From contig NZ_RBCI01000004.1 in the NCBI RefSeq assembly GCF_003628535.1, forward strand, positions 62,001 to 126,000: 64,000 bases of DNA. The letters are read 5' to 3'. The notes under the pieces were generated by a model. It made no database searches. It was given only the letters and a program-made list of their open reading frames with translations, and had not been told where the DNA came from. This DNA comes from Flavisolibacter nicotianae (GTDB lineage Bacteria > Bacteroidota > Bacteroidia > Chitinophagales > Chitinophagaceae). The translations under genes were made by a program, and so were the position numbers. Positions 32,578 through 41,789 of this stretch are shown one piece after another; the first letter of the stretch is position 1; the number at the start of each line of letters is the position of its first letter.

Positions 32578-33469
32578 ACCTGTTTTGAAACCGTTTGCTC
32601 ACTGTATGGTCTTTGTTTCCCGCAGTATATGTATAAAAGCCCTCACCTGATTTTACGCCAAGCTTTTGGGCTGTAACCATATTCACCAGCAAGGGACAAG
32701 GTGCGTATTTGGGATTACCGAATCCTTCGTGCAAAACGTTCAAAATACTCAGGCAGACATCCAGCCCGATAAAGTCGGCCAGTTGCAAAGGTCCCATGGG
32801 ATGTGCCATTCCCAGTTTCATTACCGTATCGATTTCTTCCACGCCAGCAACGCCTTCAAAAAGCGAAAAGATGGCTTCATTGATCATCGGCATCAAAACA
32901 CGGTTGGCGACAAAGCCGGGATAGTCGTTGACTATGCAGGGCACTTTGCCCAGTTTACGGGTAATGTCGACAATCAGGTTGGTTACTTCCTCCAACGTTG
33001 CATACCCGTTGATGATCTCCACGAGTTTCATTACGGGGACGGGATTCATAAAGTGCATGCCGATCACTTTTTCGGGGCGGTTGGTGGCAGCAGCAATTTT
33101 GGTGATCGAGATCGACGAGGTATTGGTTGCCAGGATGCATTCCTTTGGTGCATATTCGTCCATTTGCTTAAAAATGGAAAGCTTCAATGAAATATTTTCG
33201 GTGGCCGCTTCCACCACGAGGTCGGCGTCCTTGACACCTGCCTCAAGCGATGTGTGCGTGGTGATATTTTTCAGGGCCGTTTCTTTTACCTCGTGTGCCA
33301 GCGTGCCTTTTGCAATCTGCCGGTCGAGGTTTTTTCCAATTGTTTCAAGGGCTTTGTCCAGTTGCGGTTGCGAAACGTCGATCAGTGAAACCACAAATCC
33401 TGCCTGGGCAAAAATGTGTGCGATGCCATTTCCCATCGTTCCGGCGCCGATAACAGCGATTTTTTTCAT
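32576..33469 (-). CDS. 3-hydroxyacyl-CoA (3-hydroxybutyryl-CoA) dehydrogenase
   Basis: A 297-residue NAD-dependent dehydrogenase for 3-hydroxyacyl-CoA, as used in beta-oxidation or butyrate-type metabolism. GAGTMGNGIAHIFAQAG is the NAD-binding P-loop, followed by NTSSISIT and GMHFMNPVPVMKLVE with the catalytic His, and LGMAHPMGPLQLADFIGLD in the helical domain. It is a stand-alone short form without an enoyl-CoA hydratase domain. The start at 33469 (MKKIAVIG) fits the family. Confidence 0.93.
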   Translation of the reverse strand: MKKIAVIGAGTMGNGIAHIFAQAGFVVSLIDVSQPQLDKALETIGKNLDRQIAKGTLAHEVKETALKNITTHTSLEAGVKDADLVVEAATENISLKLSIFKQMDEYAPKECILATNTSSISITKIAAATNRPEKVIGMHFMNPVPVMKLVEIINGYATLEEVTNLIVDITRKLGKVPCIVNDYPGFVANRVLMPMINEAIFSLFEGVAGVEEIDTVMKLGMAHPMGPLQLADFIGLDVCLSILNVLHEGFGNPKYAPCPLLVNMVTAQKLGVKSGEGFYTYTAGNKDHTVSKRFQNR

Positions 33470-33487
33470 ATAGCTCAATTGTGCCGC

Positions 33488-33495
33488 CAAAGATA
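33488..33495 (-). promoter_or_regulatory. Putative -7 box for the hydroxyacyl-CoA dehydrogenase gene
   Basis: The minus-strand sequence TATCTTTG matches TAnnTTTG and ends 19 positions before the A of the start codon. Confidence 0.45.
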
Positions 33496-33573
33496 GGAGA
33501 GAGTGGTTGGTTTGCTTTTGAGAGTGACCTGGCTTTCTTGCCAAAAACCTGTGTAACGGCAGGGGTATAAAAG

Positions 33574-33608
33574 AAAAGTCCCCGCAAAGCAGTAGCGGGG
33601 AACTTTAG
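33574..33608 (-). terminator. Terminator after the pyrophosphatase gene
   Basis: CCCCGC at 33580-33585 pairs with GCGGGG at 33595-33600, extended outward by further pairs with one bulge. The minus-strand sequence after it is T-rich. Confidence 0.7.
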
Positions 33609-33628
33609 TTGTCTCTCACAAAGCAGAA

Positions 33629-35923
33629 CTATCTTAAATAAATTGTATTTGCTGAACTCGTTTTTTGATGACTAACTTTAATAGACCGCACGGATTTCTG
33701 ATACGCTGCACCGGTCTGAAAATTATTTTCCGGATTCTGCTCCGCCACAGCTTTGTCGCCAAATAAACCGGCCAGGGTCGGGGCAATGACCAGCGAAACA
33801 ATCGACATCAGCTTGATCAGGATGTTCATCGACGGGCCGGACGTATCCTTGAACGGATCACCCACCGTATCGCCGGTAACGGAAGCTTTGTGCGGATCGG
33901 AACCTTTGTAATATTTCTGGCCGTTGATGTCCACGCCCTTTTCGAAGCTTTTCTTGGCATTATCCCAGGCACCGCCTGCATTATTCTGGAACATTCCCAT
34001 CAAAACGCCGCTAACCGTGGCACCGGCAAGGAAACCACCCAGGGCTTCTGGTCCAAGCAGGAAGCCGATTATCAACGGGGAAACGATAGCAATCGCACCG
34101 GGCAACATCATTTTTTTGATGGAAGCCTCTGTCGAAATGGCCACGCATTTATCATATTCCGGTTTGCCTTTCCCTTCCATTATACCGGGAATGGTACGGA
34201 ACTGCCGGCGCACTTCTTCCACCATTGCCATGGCAGCTTCACCAACAGCGCGGATGGCCAGCGAAGAGAAAATAAAGGGGATCATGCCACCAACAAACAG
34301 CGAAGCCAGCACTTTTGCATTGTAGATGTTGATGCCATCCATTTTAAAGCCATTCTGGTTGATCACGCCGACATAGGCAGCAAACAAGGCCAGGGCTGTC
34401 AGGGCAGCAGAGGCAATGGCAAATCCTTTACCTGTTGCGGCAGTTGTGTTACCGACCGCATCCAGCGTATCTGTTTTTTCGCGAACCTCTTTGGGCAGCT
34501 CGCTCATTTCGGCAATACCACCGGCATTGTCGGCGATCGGACCAAAGGCGTCAATCGCCAATTGCATTGCGGTTGTGGCCATCATACCGGCAGCGGCAAT
34601 GGCAACACCGTATAAACCGGCAAATGCATACGATCCATAAATACCGCCTGCCAGCACCAGGATGGGTAAAAAGGTTGACTCCATGCCAACCGCCAGGCCA
34701 CCAATTACGTTAGTTGCGTGGCCGGTACCCGACTGGCGAACGATGCTCAGCACCGGACGTTTACCCATAGCCGTATAAAACTCCGTGATGATACTCATTA
34801 AGGTTCCCACCACAAGACCGACGGCGATCGCTCCAAAAACCTGGTTTTTGGTAAAGGCAAAACCTCTCAGGTACATATTGCCATCAGGCAAAATATAGCT
34901 GCAAAGGAAATAGGAAGCGATTGCTGTCAACACAATCGAACCCCAGTTGCCCATATTCAAAGCCCTTTGTACAACACTTGTACTGATGCCCGAATTTTCG
35001 CTGATTCGAACAAAAAAGGTCCCGATGATAGAAAACAAGATTCCGACTCCGGCGATCAGCATGGGCAACAGGATGGGCGAAAAGCCGCCAAAACCGTCTT
35101 CCAGGTGAACCAGGTCGGTAACAGAAGCGCTTGCCGTTACTTCGTGACCCAACACGATCGTAGCAAGCACAGTAGCAACGTACGAACCAAACAAGTCGGC
35201 ACCCATACCGGCAACGTCACCTACGTTATCACCTACGTTATCGGCGATAGTAGCCGGGTTGCGGGGATCATCTTCCGGGATTCCGGCTTCAACTTTTCCC
35301 ACGAGGTCAGCGCCTACGTCAGCGGCTTTGGTGTAAATACCGCCGCCCACACGGGCAAACAATGCAATACTTTCCGCTCCGAGCGAAAAACCTGTCAAAA
35401 CCTCGATGGCTCTTGTCACTTCGTGAGCTGTTGCGAAAGCGTCTGGCGCAAATGATTTCAGCAGTACGATAAACAAACCGCCCAAACCAAGCACCGCCAA
35501 ACCGGCAACACCCATTCCCATGACGGCGCCACCTGTAAAAGATACCTGCAAAGCTTTGGCAAGTGATGTACGGGCCGCATGGGCCGTCCGCACGTTGGCT
35601 TTTGTGGCAGCACGCATACCGATGTAACCTGCCAGGGCACTAAAGAAAGCGCCGATGATAAATGCAATGGCGATTGACCAGTGCGATTCTTTGTTCGTGT
35701 ATCCCATGAAGCCTAGAAGCAAGGCGACGGTAATTCCGAAATAAGTCAGGATCTTCCACTCCGCTTTTAAAAACGCCATGGCACCTTCGGCGATGTAGGT
35801 TGAAATTTCTTTCATCCGGTCCGTACCGGCATCTTGTTTGGCTACCCAGAAAAATTTCCAAATGGTGTACAGAAGTCCGATTGCACCCATCAACGGTGCT
35901 AAATAATACACGTAAGAAGTCAT
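33629..35923 (-). CDS. hppA: Membrane-bound ion-pumping pyrophosphatase
   Basis: Couples hydrolysis of pyrophosphate to export of H+ or Na+ across the inner membrane. The 764-residue protein has about 16 hydrophobic segments and the signature [19 protein letters not shown] with the Asp cluster that binds Mg-PPi, plus the [17 protein letters not shown] loop. The stretch [10 protein letters not shown] has Ala where K+-independent enzymes have Lys, so this is probably the K+-dependent class, many of which pump Na+. That is a family-based inference. The last 25 or so residues (after [10 protein letters not shown]) are a polar tail beyond the usual end. Confidence 0.96.
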   Translation of the reverse strand: MTSYVYYLAPLMGAIGLLYTIWKFFWVAKQDAGTDRMKEISTYIAEGAMAFLKAEWKILTYFGITVALLLGFMGYTNKESHWSIAIAFIIGAFFSALAGYIGMRAATKANVRTAHAARTSLAKALQVSFTGGAVMGMGVAGLAVLGLGGLFIVLLKSFAPDAFATAHEVTRAIEVLTGFSLGAESIALFARVGGGIYTKAADVGADLVGKVEAGIPEDDPRNPATIADNVGDNVGDVAGMGADLFGSYVATVLATIVLGHEVTASASVTDLVHLEDGFGGFSPILLPMLIAGVGILFSIIGTFFVRISENSGISTSVVQRALNMGNWGSIVLTAIASYFLCSYILPDGNMYLRGFAFTKNQVFGAIAVGLVVGTLMSIITEFYTAMGKRPVLSIVRQSGTGHATNVIGGLAVGMESTFLPILVLAGGIYGSYAFAGLYGVAIAAAGMMATTAMQLAIDAFGPIADNAGGIAEMSELPKEVREKTDTLDAVGNTTAATGKGFAIASAALTALALFAAYVGVINQNGFKMDGINIYNAKVLASLFVGGMIPFIFSSLAIRAVGEAAMAMVEEVRRQFRTIPGIMEGKGKPEYDKCVAISTEASIKKMMLPGAIAIVSPLIIGFLLGPEALGGFLAGATVSGVLMGMFQNNAGGAWDNAKKSFEKGVDINGQKYYKGSDPHKASVTGDTVGDPFKDTSGPSMNILIKLMSIVSLVIAPTLAGLFGDKAVAEQNPENNFQTGAAYQKSVRSIKVSHQKTSSANTIYLR

Positions 35924-36258
35924 GAGTTTCTGTTTGGTTTTAAATTTCGACGGCAGTCGTTGCCTTTTGCCGGGTACGTATTTTCAATGGTGGGCAAATA
36001 TAAGGGTTTTGTTTATTGGGAATAGGTCGCCGGTTTTTTTAGAAAATCCCGGAATTCAGACGTGACCAAATGGTGCAAAAATCAACCTCGTTCTATCTCC
36101 TGCTGAATGAAATTCTTCTATCTCCGGAAGGTTTTGTTGAAGAAAATTGATAGAACCTGTTTTGGTTTGTACACAACTTGCTCAGCGTTTTCAAGGTTTG
36201 GTTATTTGACGAGTCATTTGTGGCATACATTTTTTATAGATTCGAGGAAAGGATTTCC
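35924..36258. other. Divergent intergenic region between hppA and a membrane protein gene
   Basis: A 335-base AT-rich stretch without a credible gene. It holds the candidate hppA promoter at 35995-36002. Bases 36085-36150 contain two similar pieces (TTCTATCTCCTGCTGAA and TTCTATCTCCGGAAGG) 28 bases apart, a possible direct repeat of a binding site. A GAGGAAAGGA purine stretch precedes the ATG at 36259 and may act as a ribosome-binding site. Confidence 0.4.
35995..36002 (-). promoter_or_regulatory. Putative -7 box for hppA
   Basis: The minus-strand sequence TATATTTG matches TAnnTTTG and lies 72 positions before the start codon, giving a longer leader than most genes here. Confidence 0.45.
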
Positions 36259-36753
36259 ATGAAAGCAACAACGATACTTGCTGGCGGACTGGCTGGTGCC
36301 ACAGCGGTGACATTGCTCCACGAAAGCATCAGGCAAGTTGTTCCACAAGCACCACGGATGGACAGACTGGGTATGCAGGCAATTTCGAAGGGACTGAAAA
36401 AAGCCGGCAAAAAAGTGCCCCGCGAAAATGCGTTATTCACAGCAGCGCTGGCCGGTGACCTCCTGAGCAATGCCATTTATTACAGTGCAGCCGGCATTGG
36501 CAGCGAAAAAAATATTTGGGTCCGTGGCACTTTACTGGGCCTGGCGGCAGGTCTTGGTGCCGTGATGCTTCCCGAACCCCTCGGCCTCAATAAACAATAC
36601 AGCAACAAAACCGTTGCAACGAAAGTTATGACCGTCGGGCTTTATGTCGCCGGCTCACTGGTAACTACGGCTGTCATCAAATTGCTGAACCGCAAGAAGA
36701 AGGAAAGTCACCAGGAATGGGAGAGAAGACTGGTGACGTCCGCGATGGGCTAA
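36259..36753 (+). CDS. Hypothetical membrane protein
   Basis: A 164-residue protein with about four hydrophobic segments: residues 3-18 (TTILAGGLAGATAVTLL), a helix near 65-80, one near 95-112 rich in Gly and Ala, and one near 125-142, then a basic tail. I do not recognise a named family, but its composition and small size fit an inner-membrane protein. An upstream non-ATG frame extension (from a TTG at 36178) is not convincing; the ATG at 36259 has a purine-rich GAGGAAAGGA before it. It converges with the TIR-like gene. Confidence 0.7.
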   Translation: MKATTILAGGLAGATAVTLLHESIRQVVPQAPRMDRLGMQAISKGLKKAGKKVPRENALFTAALAGDLLSNAIYYSAAGIGSEKNIWVRGTLLGLAAGLGAVMLPEPLGLNKQYSNKTVATKVMTVGLYVAGSLVTTAVIKLLNRKKKESHQEWERRLVTSAMG

Positions 36754-36770
36754 GCCGCTAGTGCAAAAAC

Positions 36771-37901
36771 TCAAACGCTTACTTGTTTTTTGGCTTTTGG
36801 TTGCAGGATGTTCGCCTTCTCCAGAACCGCAATAATTTTCCGATACGCTTCTTCTACATGCTCAGTAAACTCGATGGTAACAATTCCATTGAGATCGGAG
36901 GGAAGAGGCGTTTCTTTTTGTTGGATAATGCGCACTTTGTCCCTACCGTAACGGCCGCAGAACCACCCCAGTTCAAACAATACGTTCGGCCTCGCCTGGA
37001 AATACTTCTTTTTTTTGTTCTCTACCCAGTCGTCGGGAGTGACAATGACAAAAGCGAAAGCACACAAACGGCCGTAATGCTCAAATTTTTCAATCAGGGT
37101 TTTTCCATCATCCTGTTCGTATTTTAAAATGACCGGTTCAATTCCCGCCTCCTCCAGCATTTCTTTCAACTCCCGCAAAACGGCTTCGTTGTGGCCATGG
37201 ACAAGGAAAACCTTCTTGTCGATCGGGCTTAAAAATTCTATGCGTTTGCGCTTCTCTTCCAGTTTTTCCGCTTTCTTTTCGTGGATGTCGGCAAGATGGT
37301 TCAGCAGGTTGACCATCGGCAGAATGACGTCGTAACTCTTGATATCCGACACCTTAAAATTTAAATTATTGACCTTTCGCAGTTCGGCCGCCGCATTTCG
37401 GTACATGCCTACTTCATCGACATAGAGGCCATCGTTTTTCGCAATTGTACCGGTGATGATGCTTGTGGTTGTGGCCACCACCCGGTCGTAGTACAAGAAC
37501 ATAAACCGAAACAGGTCCATAAAGCCGACATAAGGCTCGGAGGCGTAAAAAGACTGCGGCAACTGCTGCAGGGAAGCATTCACCTCGTCGCAGATTGCTT
37601 TGGCAAGCTGTAGTTCCTCCAGCGCTTTCGCATATCGTTCTTCGAGCGAAAAAAACGTGGACCGCAGCAATCTTGTCGGGATCTCAATCAGGTTGACGAC
37701 GATTTTGAGCGGAATGGTTTCATCCTTTTTTACCCCGATAGTCACCTGTTGGTACAGGTTCCGGGCCTTTACAAGGGCTTGTTCTGAACTTTGGATGTCC
37801 TGCAACTGTAATGCAGTCATGGAATTGCCAAACTGTTCAAAAAGGAGGTCGAGGCCTTCATCGAGTTGATCGCTGGAAAGGGGCTGTTGCTTGCTTTTCA
37901 T
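36771..37901 (-). CDS. TIR-like nucleotide-binding protein with helical N-terminal half
   Basis: A 376-residue protein. Residues about 229-365 match the TIR-like family (PF10137, also seen in CBASS and Pycsar effectors): KVFLVHGHN at 230-238, VIVTPDDW at 285-292 and RPNVLFELGWFCGRYGR at 304-320, where Glu310 is the expected catalytic acid of an NAD+-cleaving domain. Residues 1-225 are predicted almost entirely helical with no family I recognise. The usual arrangement couples TIR to a cyclic-nucleotide sensor, but no cyclase is encoded next to it. It may be a stand-alone immune effector or a regulatory protein. The start ATG at 37901 is the only good one. Confidence 0.85.
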   Translation of the reverse strand: MKSKQQPLSSDQLDEGLDLLFEQFGNSMTALQLQDIQSSEQALVKARNLYQQVTIGVKKDETIPLKIVVNLIEIPTRLLRSTFFSLEERYAKALEELQLAKAICDEVNASLQQLPQSFYASEPYVGFMDLFRFMFLYYDRVVATTTSIITGTIAKNDGLYVDEVGMYRNAAAELRKVNNLNFKVSDIKSYDVILPMVNLLNHLADIHEKKAEKLEEKRKRIEFLSPIDKKVFLVHGHNEAVLRELKEMLEEAGIEPVILKYEQDDGKTLIEKFEHYGRLCAFAFVIVTPDDWVENKKKKYFQARPNVLFELGWFCGRYGRDKVRIIQQKETPLPSDLNGIVTIEFTEHVEEAYRKIIAVLEKANILQPKAKKQVSV

Positions 37902-38043
37902 ACACGTGTTTTTTGTTTGATCTGTAGTGAATAAAGCAGGAAGCGGATCGGCGGGTTTGCGAAGGGAAAGATTTCTCTAACAATTTAAGTAAAAAACAAA
38001 AGTGCAGCGCCGGTCTTTAACGTCCTCCTTTAAAACTTTCCTA

Positions 38044-38051
38044 TACTTTTG
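38044..38051 (+). promoter_or_regulatory. Putative -7 box for nrnA
   Basis: TACTTTTG matches TAnnTTTG and ends 32 bases before the nrnA ATG. Confidence 0.45.
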
Positions 38052-38083
38052 CGCCTTTCGCTCCGGCGAATGCACCGTTTGTC

Positions 38084-39091
38084 ATGAAAGAAATTCACGA
38101 GCTATATAGCCAGTTAACAGAACCCAGGCGGGTTGTCATAACAACCCACCAAAAACCTGATGCGGACGCCATGGGCTCTTCGCTCGGCCTGGCCCATTTT
38201 CTCCGCCAGTTTGGTCATGAGGTTACGGTGATTTCACCCACCAACTGGGCCCGCTGGCTCGACTGGATGGAGGGTACGGCCGATGTACTGGATTACGAAC
38301 TGCACCGGACCGAAGGCGACAAAAAGCTCGAGGAGGCCGAATGGCTTTTTTGCCTTGACCACAATCATTTCAGCCGCACCAAAAGCTTGGCGCCAAAACT
38401 GGCAGAGATCAACTGCACAAAAATTCTCATTGACCACCACCAGGAGCCGGACACGGCCTCGTTTGATTATGGCGAATCCAATACCGGCAAAAGTTCAACC
38501 TGCGAGATGGTTTACGACTTTATTGCCGGCTCGGGGCACCGCGACAAGGTCAATATTTACATTGCCGAATGCCTTTATGCCGGGGTGGTGGCCGATACCG
38601 GTTCGTTCCGGTTTTCCTCCACGCATGCTTCGGTGCACCGCATGGTTGCTTTTTTAAAAGAAATGGGGCTGGAGCATACCAAAGTGCACGAAGCCCTTTA
38701 CGATAACTTCCTGGAGAACCGGCTTCGCTTTTTAGGTCACGTGTTAAGTAACCGGCTCGAGATCAATTATGAATTGAACACGGCCCTGATGTGGGTATCG
38801 AAGCAGGAGATTTTAAAATACGATATCCGCACCGGCGACACGGAAGGCCTGGTCAATTACCCGCTTTCCATCCAGGGCATTAAACTGGTAGGCCTGGTCA
38901 TTGACCGCGACGAGGAACGCAAATGGAGCTTTCGTAGCAAAGGCAGTTTTGACTGCAACACTTTTGCCCGTAAATATTTTAGTGGCGGCGGCCATTTCAA
39001 TGCATCCGGCGGCCGGGATACCGAGTCCCTCCAGGACACGGTTAAAAAATTTAAGCTGGCCATCGAAGAAAACAGCAAACAATTACAATAA
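38084..39091 (+). CDS. nrnA: DHH-family phosphoesterase (NrnA-type oligoribonuclease / pAp phosphatase)
   Basis: A 335-residue DHH/DHHA1 phosphoesterase that degrades short RNA (nanoRNA) and can dephosphorylate 3'-phosphoadenosine-5'-phosphate. The N-terminal metal site has THQKPDADAMGSSLG (Asp26 and Asp28) and the eponymous IDHH (Asp117-His119). The DHHA1 substrate-binding domain at the C-terminus has FSGGGHFNASGGR. Length is typical. It is followed after 12 bases by the FKBP lipoprotein gene and is probably co-transcribed with it. Confidence 0.9.
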   Translation: MKEIHELYSQLTEPRRVVITTHQKPDADAMGSSLGLAHFLRQFGHEVTVISPTNWARWLDWMEGTADVLDYELHRTEGDKKLEEAEWLFCLDHNHFSRTKSLAPKLAEINCTKILIDHHQEPDTASFDYGESNTGKSSTCEMVYDFIAGSGHRDKVNIYIAECLYAGVVADTGSFRFSSTHASVHRMVAFLKEMGLEHTKVHEALYDNFLENRLRFLGHVLSNRLEINYELNTALMWVSKQEILKYDIRTGDTEGLVNYPLSIQGIKLVGLVIDRDEERKWSFRSKGSFDCNTFARKYFSGGGHFNASGGRDTESLQDTVKKFKLAIEENSKQLQ

Positions 39092-39103
39092 ACAGAAATC
39101 GAA

Positions 39104-40054
39104 ATGAAAATCACAACAAAGCATCTTTTGCCCGTTGCAGCGCTGGCCCTCGTGTTTACAGCCTGTAAACAAACTGACTTCAAAAAAACGAAAGAAGGTT
39201 TTCCCTATAAAGTGTTTAGCAGCGGAAGCGGCGACAAGGTCATGCCCGGCAACTTCGTAAGCTACCACATTACCCAAAAGATTAAAGACAGCGTGCTGCA
39301 AACATCTTACGGTAACCCGCCCATGTTTGCCGGCGTTCCTAAAGACAGCGCATCATCAAATCCACTGGCTGCGCTGCTGATCGAAGCAAGAAAAGGCGAT
39401 AGCATCCAGGTTATCCAGCCAATTGATTCCATGATCCGCAAAAACCCCCGGCTGGCCGAAGACCCGATCCTGTCCAAAAAGAAAGGCCAGGACCTGGTGA
39501 CCTTTATCAAAGTAGTCGAAGTTTATAAAAACGAAGAAGACGCTCACACCGCTTTCGAAAAACAAAATATCGAGTCTTTCAACCAGCAACCTGCCATCGC
39601 AGAGCAACGCAAGAAAGACGAAGCCGAGATTGAATCTTATTTGAAAGCAAACAATATCCAGGCACAGCGTACTCCGTGGGGCGCCTATATCCAGGTATTG
39701 ACTCCGGGTTCGGGACCAAAACCCAAATACGGTGAGTTTTCGATGCTGAAATATACAGGGAAAGACTTGCAGGGAAAGGTGTTCGACACAAACAACAAAC
39801 CCGACGGACAATTGATGCCGCTCCAGGTCGGCGCCGGCGGTACAATCCCGGGTTTTGAAGACGCTGTACGCCAGCTTTCGAAGGGTGAAAAGGCGACCAT
39901 TTTCATTCCTTCTGTAATTGCTTATGGCCAGCAGGGAAGACCACCGGTTATTCAACCCAACCAAAACCTCGTGTTCGACATCGAGGTAGTGGATGTAACC
40001 GACAAGCGTCCTGAACCGGTTGGAGCCCCTATCCAAGATTCAACAAGCCGCTAA
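39104..40054 (+). CDS. FKBP-type peptidyl-prolyl isomerase lipoprotein
   Basis: A 316-residue predicted lipoprotein (signal MKITTKHLLPVAALALVFTAC, lipobox FTAC, Cys21). The C-terminal FKBP domain (about residues 205-300) contains VLTPGSGPKPKYGEF, GAGGTIPGFEDAVRQLSKGEKATIFIP and YGQQGRPPVIQPNQNLVFDIEVVDV, with key substrate-pocket residues. The N-terminal half (about 30-150) also has an FKBP-like pattern (GDKVMPGNFVSYHIT) and may be a degenerate second domain. It would act as a periplasmic folding catalyst facing the outer membrane. Confidence 0.92.
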   Translation: MKITTKHLLPVAALALVFTACKQTDFKKTKEGFPYKVFSSGSGDKVMPGNFVSYHITQKIKDSVLQTSYGNPPMFAGVPKDSASSNPLAALLIEARKGDSIQVIQPIDSMIRKNPRLAEDPILSKKKGQDLVTFIKVVEVYKNEEDAHTAFEKQNIESFNQQPAIAEQRKKDEAEIESYLKANNIQAQRTPWGAYIQVLTPGSGPKPKYGEFSMLKYTGKDLQGKVFDTNNKPDGQLMPLQVGAGGTIPGFEDAVRQLSKGEKATIFIPSVIAYGQQGRPPVIQPNQNLVFDIEVVDVTDKRPEPVGAPIQDSTSR

Positions 40055-40084
40055 CAAATTAAAAGCGTTTCACCCCGATCTTTG

Positions 40085-40112
40085 CAGCCCATTCAACAAT
40101 GGGCTGTTTTTT
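40085..40112 (+). terminator. Terminator after the FKBP gene
   Basis: CAGCCCATT at 40085-40093 pairs with AATGGGCTG at 40098-40106 around a CAAC loop, followed by TTTTTT. Confidence 0.9.
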
Positions 40113-40279
40113 ATTCCGGCCTTACTGAGAACCAGGCTCCGTTTTTAGTCCAACATCGAAACACCATCGTATCCAGGAAAACGAACGGTACCACGATATG
40201 AAAACAACCAATCGGTCCCGGAAACTGTGAATACACCCAACAAACTTTTGTGAGATAAGAGCAGTGGCAACACTGCTCT

Positions 40280-41107
40280 TTACTTTTTGTACGCCTGGTA
40301 TAGCGTAATGGCCTCCATGGCTTCTTTTACATCGTGCACCCGCAGAATGTTGGCACCATTCAATAAGGCCATGGTGTGTAAAACGGTAGTGCCATTCAGC
40401 GCATTGTCGGCAGTTGTTCCCAGCGTTTTGTAAATGGTCCCTTTCCGGGAAAGCCCGATGAGGAGCGGTTTTTCCAGTTGACGAAAAAATGCCAGCTCCC
40501 GCAGCAACTGGAAATTGTGGGCAATGGTTTTGCCGAAGCCAAAACCGGGGTCTATCATGATGTCGTTGATCCCTGCCTGTTGCAGTGCTTTTACCCGAAA
40601 CGAAAGTTCATCGAAAACAGAAAGCGTGACGTTTTCGTACACGGGCCTTTCCTGCATATTTTGTGGGTTGCCCTGCATGTGCATCAGCACGTAAGGGACG
40701 CCAAGTGAAGCGACGGTTGGAATCATCTCATGATCCAGTGTTCCGGCACTGACATCATTCACGATGCCGGCACCGGCAGCGACGGCCTCCCGGGCGACTG
40801 ATGAATAAAACGTGTCCACGGAAATCAACTGGTCCGGGAAGGCACGGTGAACAGATTCAATGGCAGGAATCACACGGTGCAATTCTTCTTCTTCACTCAC
40901 TTTTTCGCTACCCGGTCGTGTGCTTTGTCCGCCGATATCCAGGATGGTGGCGCCATCCCCGATCATTTGTTCCCCTTTTTTCAGCAAGGCATCTGTGCTG
41001 GCCATACGGCTACTGGCATAAAACGAATCCGGCGTCGTATTGAGAATTCCCATGACAATCGGCCTGTCAATAACGAGCAAATGTCCTTTGCAATTGAGTG
41101 TGAACAT
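40280..41107 (-). CDS. folP: Dihydropteroate synthase
   Basis: Condenses p-aminobenzoate with dihydropterin pyrophosphate in folate synthesis; the sulfonamide target. The 275-residue TIM-barrel protein has MGILNTTPDSFY, the GATILDIGGQSTRPG signature, SVDTFYSSVA, NDVSAGT, MHMQGNPQNMQ and DPGFGFGKT segments in family order, with the C-terminal LRVHDV. The start at 41107 (MFTLNCKG) fits; the frame is open upstream to 41173. It is monocistronic. Confidence 0.96.
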   Translation of the reverse strand: MFTLNCKGHLLVIDRPIVMGILNTTPDSFYASSRMASTDALLKKGEQMIGDGATILDIGGQSTRPGSEKVSEEEELHRVIPAIESVHRAFPDQLISVDTFYSSVAREAVAAGAGIVNDVSAGTLDHEMIPTVASLGVPYVLMHMQGNPQNMQERPVYENVTLSVFDELSFRVKALQQAGINDIMIDPGFGFGKTIAHNFQLLRELAFFRQLEKPLLIGLSRKGTIYKTLGTTADNALNGTTVLHTMALLNGANILRVHDVKEAMEAITLYQAYKK

Positions 41108-41131
41108 TACGGCTTGTTGCTTACTTTTGAG

Positions 41132-41139
41132 CGAATGTA
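41132..41139 (-). promoter_or_regulatory. Near-consensus -7 box for folP
   Basis: The minus-strand sequence TACATTCG matches TAnnTTTG at all but one base and ends 25 positions before the folP start codon. A TACTTTTG match on the opposite strand at 41122-41129 faces the DUF1599 gene. Confidence 0.3.
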
Positions 41140-41237
41140 ACGGAAAAGCCTCAAGCCGTTTGCTGCAAGCCACAAGACATCGTCTCTGTCACCTGCTTGA
41201 AGCCAGAAGTTTGCCGCTTTCACCTAAATAAAAATGC

Positions 41238-41789
41238 ATGTCCACCATCGAACAATACAATCACATAATCCACCAGTGTGAAGACATTTTCCTGAAAAAA
41301 ACAAAGGACTACGGCACGGCGTGGCGGGTGTTGCGGACCATTTCCGTCGTCGACCAGATCTACATTAAAGCCTATCGCATTCGCACCATCCAGGAACTTG
41401 GACAACAAAAAGTCAGTGACGATATCCGGGGCGAATTTATCGGCATCATCAATTATGCGGTGATCGGACTGACACAGCTTGAACTGACGGAAGAAGACGA
41501 AGAAGAAATGGCACCGGAGACGGTCCGGCAGTTTTACGATCGTTTCATTGGTGAAGCGCAAGGTTTGATGCATGCAAAAAATCACGATTACGGTGAAGCC
41601 TGGCGGCAAATGAGCCAGGAAAGTTTTGTGGACCTGATCCTGATGAAATTGCAACGCATGCGGCAGATCCTTTCCAACAAAGGCGTCACGCTGATCAGCG
41701 AAGGATTGGACGCGAACTATTACGACATTATCAATTACGCGGTGTTTGCCTTGATCCTGATGGACGAAAACGTAATGCAAGTGGTATGA
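41238..41789 (+). CDS. DUF1599 family protein with internal duplication
   Basis: A 183-residue all-helical protein of the DUF1599 family. It contains two copies of the same unit: residues about 7-80 and 95-180. Each has a KDYG-like turn (TKDYGTAWR and NHDYGEAWR), a helix with several Arg (YRIRTIQEL and QRMRQIL) and an IINYAV segment. It is described as a nucleotide-modification-associated domain, but the activity is not known. Its end overlaps the next start by 4 bases (ATGA), so it is coupled to the DoxX-like gene. Confidence 0.85.
   Translation: MSTIEQYNHIIHQCEDIFLKKTKDYGTAWRVLRTISVVDQIYIKAYRIRTIQELGQQKVSDDIRGEFIGIINYAVIGLTQLELTEEDEEEMAPETVRQFYDRFIGEAQGLMHAKNHDYGEAWRQMSQESFVDLILMKLQRMRQILSNKGVTLISEGLDANYYDIINYAVFALILMDENVMQVV

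Noticed and set aside
36771-38083. CBASS or Pycsar operon around the TIR-like gene
   Set aside because: No cyclase or second sensor gene is adjacent; neighbours are nrnA and a small membrane protein.
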